34,585 nucleotides of DNA from Deltaproteobacteria bacterium (GTDB taxonomy: Bacteria; Desulfobacterota; Binatia; UBA12015). The notes beneath the pieces are model-generated. The model did not search any database, was not told the origin of the DNA, and saw nothing but the letters and a program-made list of their open reading frames with translations. Where the stretch lies: positions 1 through 34,585 of the forward strand of contig JAJCZO010000269.1 of assembly GCA_029262355.1 (NCBI GenBank). The letters are read 5' to 3'. Positions 16,231-23,702 of the stretch are shown in pieces (the first letter of the stretch is position 1; the number at the start of each line of letters is the position of its first letter). Position numbers and translations under genes: made by a program.

Positions 16231-17682
16231 ATGTCACTCGACGGTCTTACGCTTGCGATGGTCCACGAGATGTCGCGACGCAGTGGCACCGAACTCACTG
16301 CGCGTCACTACGAGTTGATCGAGTTCACCCACCGCTATCACGAGCGGCACCGAGTCGGACCACTGCTGCCCAACCTTCGTCGCCACACCGCCACAACCCA
16401 CGAGGAGCTGGAGTCGCTGTTCCCGTTCGGCCTGCACTCGCTGTACACGTGGGTGGGAGTTCCGATCCAAAGCCCCCATCACGGCTGCAAGCCGCTGGTA
16501 ACCATCGACGTAGAACACCCGCGCGAGGTCTACATGGATCACAGCGCGACGACCGAGCTGCGGCCGGAAGTGCTCGACTGCATGCGCCCGCTGCTCGAGG
16601 GCGACCAGAGCTTCGGCAACCCGGGCAGCAGCACGCACCTAGGCCGGATGGCGTTCGAAGCAGTCGACACGGCGCGCGCACAGCTCGCGGGCGCACTCGG
16701 AGTGCGCAGCGACGAACTAGTCTTCACCGGCTCTGGCTCGGAAGCCAACAACCTGGCCATCAAGGGCCTTCTCCTGCCGCGGCTACGAAGCGGTGTACAC
16801 GCGATCACCACGGCGATCGAGCACAGCTCCGTGCTCGAACCCCTTCGCTGGCTGGCGTCGTTGGGGCTCGAGCTCACCGAGCTGCCCTGCGACCGAAACG
16901 GGCTCGTCTCCGCCGACGACGTGCGCGCGGCGGTGCGCCCGAACACAGCCCTGGTTTCGGTAATGGCCGCGAACAACGAGATCGGCACGGTGAACCCGAT
17001 TGCCGAGATCGGCGAAGTATGCCGCGCGGCCGAGGTACCGTTCATGGTGGACGCCGTGCAAGCATTCGGAAAGCTGTCTCTGTCCCCGCGCGAAAACGGC
17101 ATCTCGCTGCTCAGCCTGTCCGGCCACAAGCTCCACGGCCCGAAGGGAGTGGGAGCACTCTTCATCGACGGCTCGCTCGAGCTCGCCCCGCTGTTGCACG
17201 GCGGAGGCCAGGAACGGGGGCTTCGCGCAGGGACCGAGAACGTCGCCTCGATCGCCGGGATGGGCGTCGCGGCCAAGTTGTCCAGCATCGAGCGCGAGCA
17301 CGAGACGGTACGCCTCGCCAAGCTTCGCGACGCGCTCCTTGCGCAGCTCCTCCGGGTCGAGCCCGAGCTCGTCGTCAACGGATCTCTGGAGCACCGCCTG
17401 CCACACAACCTCAGCGTGGGTTTCGAGGGAGTCGACAGCGGCTCGTTGCTGCTCAGTCTCAACGCGATCGGCGTCTACGTGTCCGCCGGTTCCGCGTGCC
17501 ACGCAGGTGCGGCGGAAGACTCGCACGTGATCCGTGCGCTGGGTCTCGACACCCGTCGATACGGCGTGCTGCGCTTCACCCTAGGCCGCCGCAACGACGA
17601 GGAGGACGTCGGCTACGTGGCGGACCACCTGGGTGAGATTCTGAACGCCTTGCGAGGGGAAGACCGCCGGCTGAGCGCCTGA
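16231..17682 (+). CDS. DsrC/TusE-like domain fused to cysteine desulfurase
   Basis: This 483-residue fusion protein has a DsrC/TusE-type sulfur-carrier domain at residues 20-89. ELTARHYELIEFTHRYHERH, P44, ELESLFPFG and VGVPIQSPHHGC align with the DsrC pattern ELTxxHWExIxFLRxYY...LFPxGP...GLPKPTGC. Cys86 matches the conserved C-terminal sulfur-carrying Cys; the second DsrC cysteine is replaced (Tyr72), as in TusE. After a 13-residue linker comes a complete NifS/IscS-type desulfurase. It has MDHSATT (102-108), FGNPGSS, FTGSGSEANNLAIKG, MAANNEIGTVNPI, VDAVQA (Asp274, Gln277), SGHKLHGPKG (PLP Lys300), GGGQERGLRAGTEN and SAGSACHAG (catalytic Cys423). The reaction is Cys to Ala plus persulfide (family knowledge); passage of sulfur to Cys86 in cis is inference. 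It lies 2 bp after the DUF169 gene. Confidence 0.85.
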   Translation: MSLDGLTLAMVHEMSRRSGTELTARHYELIEFTHRYHERHRVGPLLPNLRRHTATTHEELESLFPFGLHSLYTWVGVPIQSPHHGCKPLVTIDVEHPREVYMDHSATTELRPEVLDCMRPLLEGDQSFGNPGSSTHLGRMAFEAVDTARAQLAGALGVRSDELVFTGSGSEANNLAIKGLLLPRLRSGVHAITTAIEHSSVLEPLRWLASLGLELTELPCDRNGLVSADDVRAAVRPNTALVSVMAANNEIGTVNPIAEIGEVCRAAEVPFMVDAVQAFGKLSLSPRENGISLLSLSGHKLHGPKGVGALFIDGSLELAPLLHGGGQERGLRAGTENVASIAGMGVAAKLSSIEREHETVRLAKLRDALLAQLLRVEPELVVNGSLEHRLPHNLSVGFEGVDSGSLLLSLNAIGVYVSAGSACHAGAAEDSHVIRALGLDTRRYGVLRFTLGRRNDEEDVGYVADHLGEILNALRGEDRRLSA

Positions 17683-17691
17683 GCGCTCAGC
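17670..17691. terminator. hairpin across two convergent stop codons
   Basis: GCTGAGCG (17670-17677) pairs with CGCTCAGC (17684-17691) over a 6-nt loop. The stem lies within the 3' ends of the desulfurase gene (stop at 17682, +) and the AraC gene (stop at 17687, -). It could serve as a shared bidirectional terminator; no T-run is present. Confidence 0.45.
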
Positions 17692-18706
17692 TTCGGTGGG
17701 CGGCGCGCAGCGTATGCGACGGAGGCACTCCGTATTTTCGGCGGTATGCATTCGAGAAATGTCCGAGGTGAGCAAACCCATACCGAAGGGCGATCTGCCC
17801 GACCGTCGCCTCCTCGGGGCTTGCGCCCTTCAGGTCGGCGTGCGCGCGCTCGAGGCGCAACCACTTCAGGTAGGCCATGGGCGAGGTCCCGCGGAAACGT
17901 CGAAAGCCTCCATAGAGGGCGCGCGCGCTGACCCCCGAAGCCGCGACCAGCTCTTCCATGCTGATCGACTCGCTGGCGTGAGCGTGCATGTAGTCTTCCG
18001 CGCGACGCACGTAGAACGGCGCCGCGGCCGAGACGCCCTCGCGAAGGAGCGCGCTGTAGTTGTGTGGCTGGAGCGAGAGCAACATCGCCTTGGTCATACG
18101 CGAAGCCTCGCTCAGCAGGAGCGGCGCCACTGCGAAAGTACCGTTCAGGGCATTGGTCCATAGGTGCTCCACATAGCCCCACCAGGCGCGGCCGGCATCG
18201 GTGTCGGCGGGCAACGGGAACTCGAAGTGCACGGGCGCCCTGAGGTCGCGGTCGAGCCAGGTCGAGAGCTGGCGCTCGAGAGACTCACGCTCGAGGCGCA
18301 CGACTCGGAACTGGAGATTCGGCGTGAATCCGCGAATCAAGTTCGCGCGGTCCATGGACAGCACCGCCCCACGCGGGGGACCGCCGCTGATGTAGTCGTC
18401 GCCGTTGCGCACCTCGAGCTCACCCTTGAGCGGCCGCCCAATCATGAAGATGGGCTCCGGAACCGTCTGCTCGATCTCTACCGGCTCCGCAAACTCGACA
18501 TAGTTCACGGAGACGTCGCCCACCGAGACGGCACGGAGCACCGTGTCGACATGCTGCGCACGTCCCTCGACCTTGAGAACGTGCTCCGTGAAGTGATTCC
18601 CCAGAAAGTCGCGCACCCGCGCGACGTCGCCCGAGTGGAACTGCGTAATCTCCGGTCTCGCCGACAGGGGTGCGACGGGATCGAATTCCGGCCACGACTG
18701 CCCCAT
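17687..18706 (-). CDS. AraC family transcriptional regulator
   Basis: This 339-residue regulator has an N-terminal ligand-binding region of the AraC_binding_2 type (about 40-200, with VSVNYVEFAEPVEIEQTV and FMIGRPLKGELEV). The C-terminal tandem helix-turn-helix domain spans about 230-335: EDYMHAHASESISMEELVAA and SGVSARALYGGFRRFRGTSP, then MAYLKWLRLERAHADL and VGQIALRYGFAHLGHFSNAY, RRKYGVPPS. AGGTGA lies shortly before the ATG. It converges on the DUF169-desulfurase operon with only 4 bp between the stops, so it may regulate that operon, but position alone does not show this. The ligand is unknown. Confidence 0.9.
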   Translation of the reverse strand: MGQSWPEFDPVAPLSARPEITQFHSGDVARVRDFLGNHFTEHVLKVEGRAQHVDTVLRAVSVGDVSVNYVEFAEPVEIEQTVPEPIFMIGRPLKGELEVRNGDDYISGGPPRGAVLSMDRANLIRGFTPNLQFRVVRLERESLERQLSTWLDRDLRAPVHFEFPLPADTDAGRAWWGYVEHLWTNALNGTFAVAPLLLSEASRMTKAMLLSLQPHNYSALLREGVSAAAPFYVRRAEDYMHAHASESISMEELVAASGVSARALYGGFRRFRGTSPMAYLKWLRLERAHADLKGASPEEATVGQIALRYGFAHLGHFSNAYRRKYGVPPSHTLRAAHRS

Positions 18707-19127
18707 TCGTATTCACCTCGCCTCCTTGGCGGGTCGGGCCAAGGTTCGGGCCGCAACGCCACGACTTGTGGGGAACGTATCGCCAACGTCACGCTGGAGT
18801 CCAGCGAGAGTGGAGCCTCTTGTCGACCGAGCGTTCGACTCAGATCGCACCGCCCTCTTCTCAATTCGACGCGACGTCCTCACTCGGGCGCCCCGCCCGA
18901 TCGCTCGGTCGCGCATACGCGACCAACCAAGGGGCAGCCCAAATTGCCGATTCCCGGCGATCAGCGATCTTGGGGTCAGCCGATTCGCCACACCCGAGCA
19001 GAAGTTACGACAAGTCAGCAGACCCGCCCGGTTCTCCGAGACCGGCCCGCGCTGCCAGCTGCTGGAGAGCAGAACCTCGACGGGAAACGCCGTACACACC
19101 TCTCGCGCCGTATGGCATACCTACGCC
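18707..19127. other. divergent intergenic region
   Basis: About 420 bp lie between the AraC-type gene (-) and the astacin gene (+). The plus frame is open from 18726 into the astacin gene, but its residues are Arg/Pro-rich without a recognised domain, so I treat it as non-coding. I see no clear promoter hexamers or dyads. Confidence 0.4.
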
Positions 19128-21293
19128 ATGCCTAGGACTCTGCGCGTGGCCCCGCTCTTCGCCCTCGTCATCTCGCTGCCATCGCTAGCCGACGCGCAGA
19201 GTGCCCCGTTCATCTCCACGGACCCGGCGGTGGTCTGCACCACTCTCGAAGTCGTGGGCGGCGTCGCGTTGTTCGAGGGCGACATCGCGGTGGGCGAGTG
19301 CGAGGAGTTGGCGGGCGGCGGCTGGGAATTCCGCCCAGCCGGGGAGCTTGGGCGATCCCTGGTCGGTGCAGCGCCAGATGAGCCCGCGGATCTCAAGGAC
19401 GTCGATCCGAGCGCCGGAGTGAAGAGGCAGCTGGCGCGCCGGTGGCCTGATGGAATCGTTCCGTACGAGATCGACGAGACCCTGTCCGACTCCGCGGCCC
19501 CGGACGTCTACGAGGACATTCGCGAGGCGATCCGACATTGGGCGGACGGCACCTTCGTGCGTCTCGTACCGCGATCCGACGAGGCGGCGTACGTTCGCTT
19601 CCGCGCCTCACCCAGCTCCTGCTCTTCGTCGCTCGGAAGGCTCGGCGGGCTGCAGGACATCAACCTGATCGGGTCGGGAGCTTGCGGGTTCGGCGCCACG
19701 GTCCACGAGATCGGGCACGCGGTGGGCTTCTTCCACGAACAGTCGCGTACCGACCGAGACGCCTACATCACCATCAACTTCGCGAACATCTCGCCTGGGC
19801 ACGAGCACAACTTCAGGATGTACTCGCCCTTCGGCGGCATCGATGTAGGGCTCTACGACTACGGCTCGATCATGCACTACTCGTCCACCGGCTTCAGTTC
19901 GAACGGGCTCGCTACGATCGACGTGGACCCAGTGCAGCTCGCCGCGTACCAGGCGATCTACGGAGACGTAAACATCGGAAATCGAGCCGGCTTGAGCATC
20001 CTCGACCGTGCGGCGGTCCAGGACGTCATGAACACCTGCTACGCTGGGGCGCCTGCGAATGGAGCTTACTGGGCGACCTCCCCCTGGAGCGCCTGCTCGG
20101 CGAGCTGCGGCAACCCAGGCCAGACCCGTGTGGTATCGTGTCATCGACGCGACGGCGTCTGCTCGGACGACGACGTGTGTTCTGGGCTCGCGAAGCCGGC
20201 GGACCAGCGGTCATGCGATCCGTTCGTCGCAGAGAACTTCGAGCTCGGCCCCGGCGCATGGGACACGCTCGGCACGCAGGACGAGTTCGACTGGACGTTC
20301 GGAATCCGCGGCACGCCCTCCTTCGCCACCGGTCCAACGAGCGACCATACTCTCGGGAACGGCAACGACGGCTGGTACGCGTTCATCGAGGCCAGCTCGC
20401 CGCGGCTCTTCGGAGACGAGGCGCACCTGACGTCGGCCCCGTTCGTAGTACCCGCATCGGGCGCCCCTGCGATGAGCTTCTGGTACCATACGCAAGGCTC
20501 CGGAATCGCACCTGGTTCGCTCGAGGTCGAAGTCACGACCACGCCGTGCGCGGGCGCGCCGGCGACGTCGGTCCTCTGGAGTGCGGACGGGACGAGCACG
20601 AGCGAGTGGCGGCAGGCGTCCGTCTCCTTATCCGCGTACACCGGGATGGATGTGCAGCTCCGCTTCGTCGGCACGGTGACGTCGACCAGCAGTGACGTCG
20701 CGTTGGACGACATCGACTTCCACGTCGGGTGCGGCGCGGCACCCGACCCCTCGTGCGACACCTCGTGGGGCAGCGCCTCGCTGGTCGTCAAGGAGGACAA
20801 GGTCGGCAAAGAGAAGATCGCGGTGACGCTCGCGAAGGGCCCGGCGTTGACACAATCGGACCTCGGGACGCCACTAGACGCGCCGGGGACGACCTACACC
20901 TTGTGCGTGTTCGATGCCGCGGACGGCTTGGTCGCCGAACTGACGGCGGGCCGAGCCTCGACCCTCTGCGGCGATCGCGATTGTTGGCGGGCGCTCGGGG
21001 CATTGCCGCCGGAGGGCACGGGATACCTTTACAAGGACAAGGAGCGTTCGGCCGACGGCATCCGTCTCATCAAGTTGCGGGGCGGACCGGCCGGCAAGTC
21101 ATCGATCGTGGTCCGCGGCTCCAACAATACGGCGCGCGGATACGACGGCCTGCCGACGGGGCTTGCGGCCTCGCTCAGCGGATCCCCGGGTGCAACCGTG
21201 GAGCTTCACGGCGACAACTTGGAGGGCTGCTTCGCAGCCCACATGGACGAGGTGCGAACCGATACGGGAGACCTGTTCAAGGCAAAGAAGTGA
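19128..21293 (+). CDS. secreted astacin metalloprotease with TSP1 and MAM domains
   Basis: This 721-residue protein starts with a signal peptide, MPRTLRVAPLFALVISLPSL then ADAQ. Residues about 105-305 form an astacin (M12A) zinc protease domain. It has VHEIGHAVGFFHEQSRTDRD with zinc ligands His193, His197 and His203 and catalytic Glu194, then the Met-turn SIMHY (247-251). Next is a thrombospondin type 1 repeat (314-363: WATSPWSACSASCGNPGQTR, with further Cys) and a MAM-like domain (368-536: ENFELGPGAWDT, TGPTSDHTLGNGNDGWYAFI, MSFWYHTQG). Residues 541-721 carry a C-terminal beta-rich domain (YTLCVFDAADG, GYLYKDKERSADGIRLIKLR, GCFAAHMDEV) that I recognise from other deltaproteobacterial-type secreted proteins. 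A region of about 80 residues before the protease may be a propeptide. The start was chosen by the signal peptide; no strong ribosome-binding site is visible. Confidence 0.9.
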   Translation: MPRTLRVAPLFALVISLPSLADAQSAPFISTDPAVVCTTLEVVGGVALFEGDIAVGECEELAGGGWEFRPAGELGRSLVGAAPDEPADLKDVDPSAGVKRQLARRWPDGIVPYEIDETLSDSAAPDVYEDIREAIRHWADGTFVRLVPRSDEAAYVRFRASPSSCSSSLGRLGGLQDINLIGSGACGFGATVHEIGHAVGFFHEQSRTDRDAYITINFANISPGHEHNFRMYSPFGGIDVGLYDYGSIMHYSSTGFSSNGLATIDVDPVQLAAYQAIYGDVNIGNRAGLSILDRAAVQDVMNTCYAGAPANGAYWATSPWSACSASCGNPGQTRVVSCHRRDGVCSDDDVCSGLAKPADQRSCDPFVAENFELGPGAWDTLGTQDEFDWTFGIRGTPSFATGPTSDHTLGNGNDGWYAFIEASSPRLFGDEAHLTSAPFVVPASGAPAMSFWYHTQGSGIAPGSLEVEVTTTPCAGAPATSVLWSADGTSTSEWRQASVSLSAYTGMDVQLRFVGTVTSTSSDVALDDIDFHVGCGAAPDPSCDTSWGSASLVVKEDKVGKEKIAVTLAKGPALTQSDLGTPLDAPGTTYTLCVFDAADGLVAELTAGRASTLCGDRDCWRALGALPPEGTGYLYKDKERSADGIRLIKLRGGPAGKSSIVVRGSNNTARGYDGLPTGLAASLSGSPGATVELHGDNLEGCFAAHMDEVRTDTGDLFKAKK

Positions 21294-21453
21294 GGCGCCC
21301 GTGCGTTGTCCGTCGGGTGGGAGCGTCTTTTCGGGCTCCGAAGCGAAGCCGTTGGGCAACCGAGCGGGCGCTCTTCCAATTGGCGTCGGAGACCGAGCTT
21401 CAGGGGGGTCTCAGAATGTGGGCCGGCCCGCCGTAGACGCGGACGAAATTCTA

Positions 21454-21482
21454 TTGACATCGACTCGGACGCGGGGCTTATG
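21454..21482 (+). promoter_or_regulatory. candidate sigma-70 promoter
   Basis: A perfect -35 hexamer TTGACA (21454-21459) stands 17 bp before CTTATG (21477-21482), a poor -10 match. It lies about 45 bp upstream of the propeller gene start at 21524. Only the -35 is convincing. Confidence 0.3.
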
Positions 21483-21523
21483 TGACAGGCGGTTTCTCCT
21501 CATTCCCTGCGACGCCTCTCTCC

Positions 21524-22612
21524 ATGAGACTCCTCCCCGTTCTGCTTACGGCAGTAGCCCTCAGCTTGGTGCAGCCTTGCAGCCACAGCCTTGCGCTCGC
21601 CACGACGACAGCCCCGTCACACCGACTCTTCGTCACCAACTACCGAGACGATACCGTGTCCGTGATCAATGGGGACACTCACCACGAAGAGCGTGTGCTC
21701 AAAGTGGGAGCGACCCCCCAGGGCATCGCACACCGGAGCAACCCACCACTGGTGGCCGTATCCGCATCCACCGCTTCCGAGATTACTTTGATCGATCCGA
21801 TTTCCCTCGATGTGGTCGGCACGATCGAAACCGGCGCGGAGCCCGAGGATCTCGTTTTCAGCCGCGACGGAAAGCATCTCTATGCAACCAGTGCCGCTAC
21901 GAAATCCGTCCACGTCCTGGACGTCGAGAAGCGCGAAGAAGTGGCTGCGCTGCCACCCGCGAAAATGGGTCGACCGGTACGGCTACAGCTCTCCCCGGAT
22001 GGGACGATCCTCTACGTCCTCATTCGAAGCAAGCAAGGAGCCGTCTGGGTCGTCAACCTGGAATCGACCAAGGTCGAGAAGACGATCCCCGTTGGAGTCA
22101 ACTCGAACGACTTCGCTCTGTCTTCCGACGGGCGATGGCTGGTGAGCTCCAGCTTCGCAGACGACCGCCTATCGGTAATCGACACGACCTCGCGCGAAGT
22201 CGTTGCAACCCATCCAGCCCCGACAGGCGCCGGGTTGGTGATGCACCCGACCAAGAGTCGAGTGTTCTCGCTCGCGAGCTTCGACGACGCGGTGCATGCG
22301 ATCGACTATCAGACGGGCGCCAAGATGGGCACGGCCGAGGTAGGCGAGTCGCCCCAATACGGCTCGATCGATCCGGACGGAAGGGTTCTCTACGTGGCGT
22401 ACGAGGACTCGAACCGAATCATCGCGATCGACACCGATACGATGCAGCAGCTGTGGCGAGCGGGCGTGGGCGATGAGCCCGCCGACATCGAGTACGTCTC
22501 GCTGTCCGGACTGGGAGAACCCCCACTCCGCGCACGCAACAACCAGGCGCCAGACACACAGGCGCTGATCCACTCACCACAAGCGAGCCCCAATCCCGGA
22601 GCTCGTCCCTAA
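21524..22612 (+). CDS. secreted YVTN-type beta-propeller protein
   Basis: This 362-residue protein has a signal peptide (MRLLPVLLTAVALSLVQPCS then HSLALA). YVTN-type repeats follow, each with a strand pattern like RLFVTNYRDDTVSVINGDTH, KHLYATSAATKSVHVLDVEK and RVLYVAYEDSNRIIAIDTDT. Between them come TGAEPEDLVFSRDG and VGDEPADIEYVSL. The count is about seven blades, so a ring is likely. The protein is periplasmic or secreted; such propellers often bind or carry cofactors, or sit in surface layers, but no specific role can be assigned. The start at 21524 is preferred over a GTG at 21482, which would place extra residues before the signal peptide. The next gene begins 21 bp after its stop. Confidence 0.83.
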   Translation: MRLLPVLLTAVALSLVQPCSHSLALATTTAPSHRLFVTNYRDDTVSVINGDTHHEERVLKVGATPQGIAHRSNPPLVAVSASTASEITLIDPISLDVVGTIETGAEPEDLVFSRDGKHLYATSAATKSVHVLDVEKREEVAALPPAKMGRPVRLQLSPDGTILYVLIRSKQGAVWVVNLESTKVEKTIPVGVNSNDFALSSDGRWLVSSSFADDRLSVIDTTSREVVATHPAPTGAGLVMHPTKSRVFSLASFDDAVHAIDYQTGAKMGTAEVGESPQYGSIDPDGRVLYVAYEDSNRIIAIDTDTMQQLWRAGVGDEPADIEYVSLSGLGEPPLRARNNQAPDTQALIHSPQASPNPGARP

Positions 22613-22630
22613 CCTGCAACCTGGGAGGTT
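22611..22630 (+). promoter_or_regulatory. hairpin that can hide the next gene's ribosome-binding site
   Basis: AACCT occurs twice (22611-22615 and 22618-22622), and either copy can pair with AGGTT (22626-22630). That stem includes part of the GGGAGG ribosome-binding site (22623-22628). The first AACCT overlaps the TAA stop (22610-22612) of the propeller gene, so a terminating ribosome would open the stem. The stem is only 5 bp and may be weak. Confidence 0.35.
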
Positions 22631-22633
22631 TTC

Positions 22634-23266
22634 ATGTTGAGCAAGAAGTTGATCGTTGCCGCGAGCGTTCTCGCCATCGGGGCCATGGCGAGCACCGCCA
22701 CGGCGCAGCGTCCGGAAGAGCCGAAGAAGGCGAACAAGGTCAGCGCGACACTCGTCCGCTCGTACGACGCCTGCGAGATCGGGTCGGTCAATGACACGAC
22801 TGGTGGAGCGCTCGCGCTGTCCGCCTGCGCCCCGTCGGTTCCCGCAGATACGACGTGTTCGCTCGAGGCCGTGAAATCCAGTGCCAAGGTGGACATCAAG
22901 GAGAAGAAGGGCGCGCTCGAAGGAAGCCTCAAGGTCACGAAGATCATCGGCTGTGAAGGCGAGGAGCTTTGTGCGGAGGTCGACGCGCGCGTGACCACGG
23001 ACAACTGCACCTCAGGTGACCCCGAGGGCTGTACGGTTTGGGAAACACTGACGGAGCTGAACGGACTTTCGGCGAACGGCTTCGCATCGGGCATCTGCTG
23101 CACGATCGACAGCAAGGGCAACTGCAAGGCCAAGATCGGCCTCAATGAGGCACTGGGCAGCGCTGTGATCGTTGCCGGCGACAACACGTCGGTGACGATC
23201 GGCCGCGTGACCCTCGCCCGCACGGGCGGCGGTAACTTCCTCGTGTCCGGTCTTCTTTCGCGGTAA
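22634..23266 (+). CDS. Cys-rich secreted protein of unknown function
   Basis: This 210-residue protein has a clean signal peptide (MLSKKLIVAASVLAIGAMAS then TATA-Q) and a strong GGGAGG 5 nt before the ATG. The mature protein, about 185 residues, carries about ten cysteines: DACEIG, LSACAPS, TTCSLE, IIGCEGEELC, DNCTSG, EGCTVW, GICCTIDSKGNC. This fits a disulfide-stabilised extracellular protein. Its central region has lysine-rich strand patterns (KVDIKEKKGALEGSLKVTKI) typical of beta-sandwich surface proteins. I do not recognise the family. It is probably co-transcribed with the propeller gene 21 bp upstream and is followed by a strong hairpin. Confidence 0.8.
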   Translation: MLSKKLIVAASVLAIGAMASTATAQRPEEPKKANKVSATLVRSYDACEIGSVNDTTGGALALSACAPSVPADTTCSLEAVKSSAKVDIKEKKGALEGSLKVTKIIGCEGEELCAEVDARVTTDNCTSGDPEGCTVWETLTELNGLSANGFASGICCTIDSKGNCKAKIGLNEALGSAVIVAGDNTSVTIGRVTLARTGGGNFLVSGLLSR

Positions 23267-23290
23267 CGCGAACTCGCTTCACCCCCCGTC

Positions 23291-23325
23291 GTGGGCGGGG
23301 TGAGAAGGATTCTCACCCCGCCCAC
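23291..23325. terminator. perfect 15-bp hairpin after the Cys-rich protein gene
   Basis: GTGGGCGGGGTGAGA (23291-23305) and TCTCACCCCGCCCAC (23311-23325) form a perfect 15-bp stem around the 5-nt loop AGGAT, 25 bp after the stop at 23266. No T-run follows, so it may be a pausing, processing or mRNA 3'-end-protecting structure rather than a classical terminator. Confidence 0.6.
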
Positions 23326-23402
23326 GCACGCGGGCCTCGGGGGCGCCCCGCATCCCCCATTCATGCGATGCCAAACCATGTGCTGCGGCGTGGTAGGTAG
23401 AA

Positions 23403-23657
23403 GTCAGGAACACGCCTCGGAGACAGACCCGAACGACGACCGCGCTGGGGTTCACCACCGTCGCGATCGCGTGCCTCACGGCCTCCATTGGCCTGGCGGC
23501 CTATGGGGCACAGAACACGACGCGGCCGTTGACGAGCCTCGACGTCGGATGGATCGAGATCGAAGACGGTGTCGACACCTTCGTGATCAAGCGAGGCCGC
23601 ATCCGACACCAGAATCGGCATGGCCTGATCTCGTTCACCGGCCCACCCCCGGAGTAG
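23403..23657 (+). pseudogene. start-less ORF, possible NTF2/SnoaL-like remnant
   Basis: An open frame from 23397 to TAG 23655-23657 reads V-RNTPRRQTRT, a hydrophobic ALGFTTVAIACLTASIGLAA, then YGAQ and GWIEIEDGVDTFVIKRGRIR. It has no ATG or GTG start; the only TTG lies after the hydrophobic stretch. The end, DGVDTFVIKRGRI, resembles the last strands of NTF2/SnoaL-like proteins (G-x-DTF-x-(V/I)-x-x-G-(K/R)-I). The front looks like a signal peptide. It could be a gene remnant, a gene with an unusual start (GTC at 23403 after AGGTAG), or chance. Confidence 0.3.
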
Positions 23658-23702
23658 CCACCCGACGAACCCAGGGGGCGCCGAACTTCAGGTGCCTGGC
23701 GC

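Noticed and set aside
16089-17636. 515-codon plus-strand frame over the desulfurase fusion
   Set aside because: It is the out-of-phase reading of a gene with full desulfurase motifs; the translation is Arg/Pro-rich noise.
18726-19127. Upstream in-frame extension of the astacin gene
   Set aside because: It would put 134 Arg-rich residues ahead of an evident signal peptide.
19538-20695. 385-codon plus-strand frame inside the astacin gene
   Set aside because: It is a shifted frame of the protease gene; Arg-rich with no motifs.
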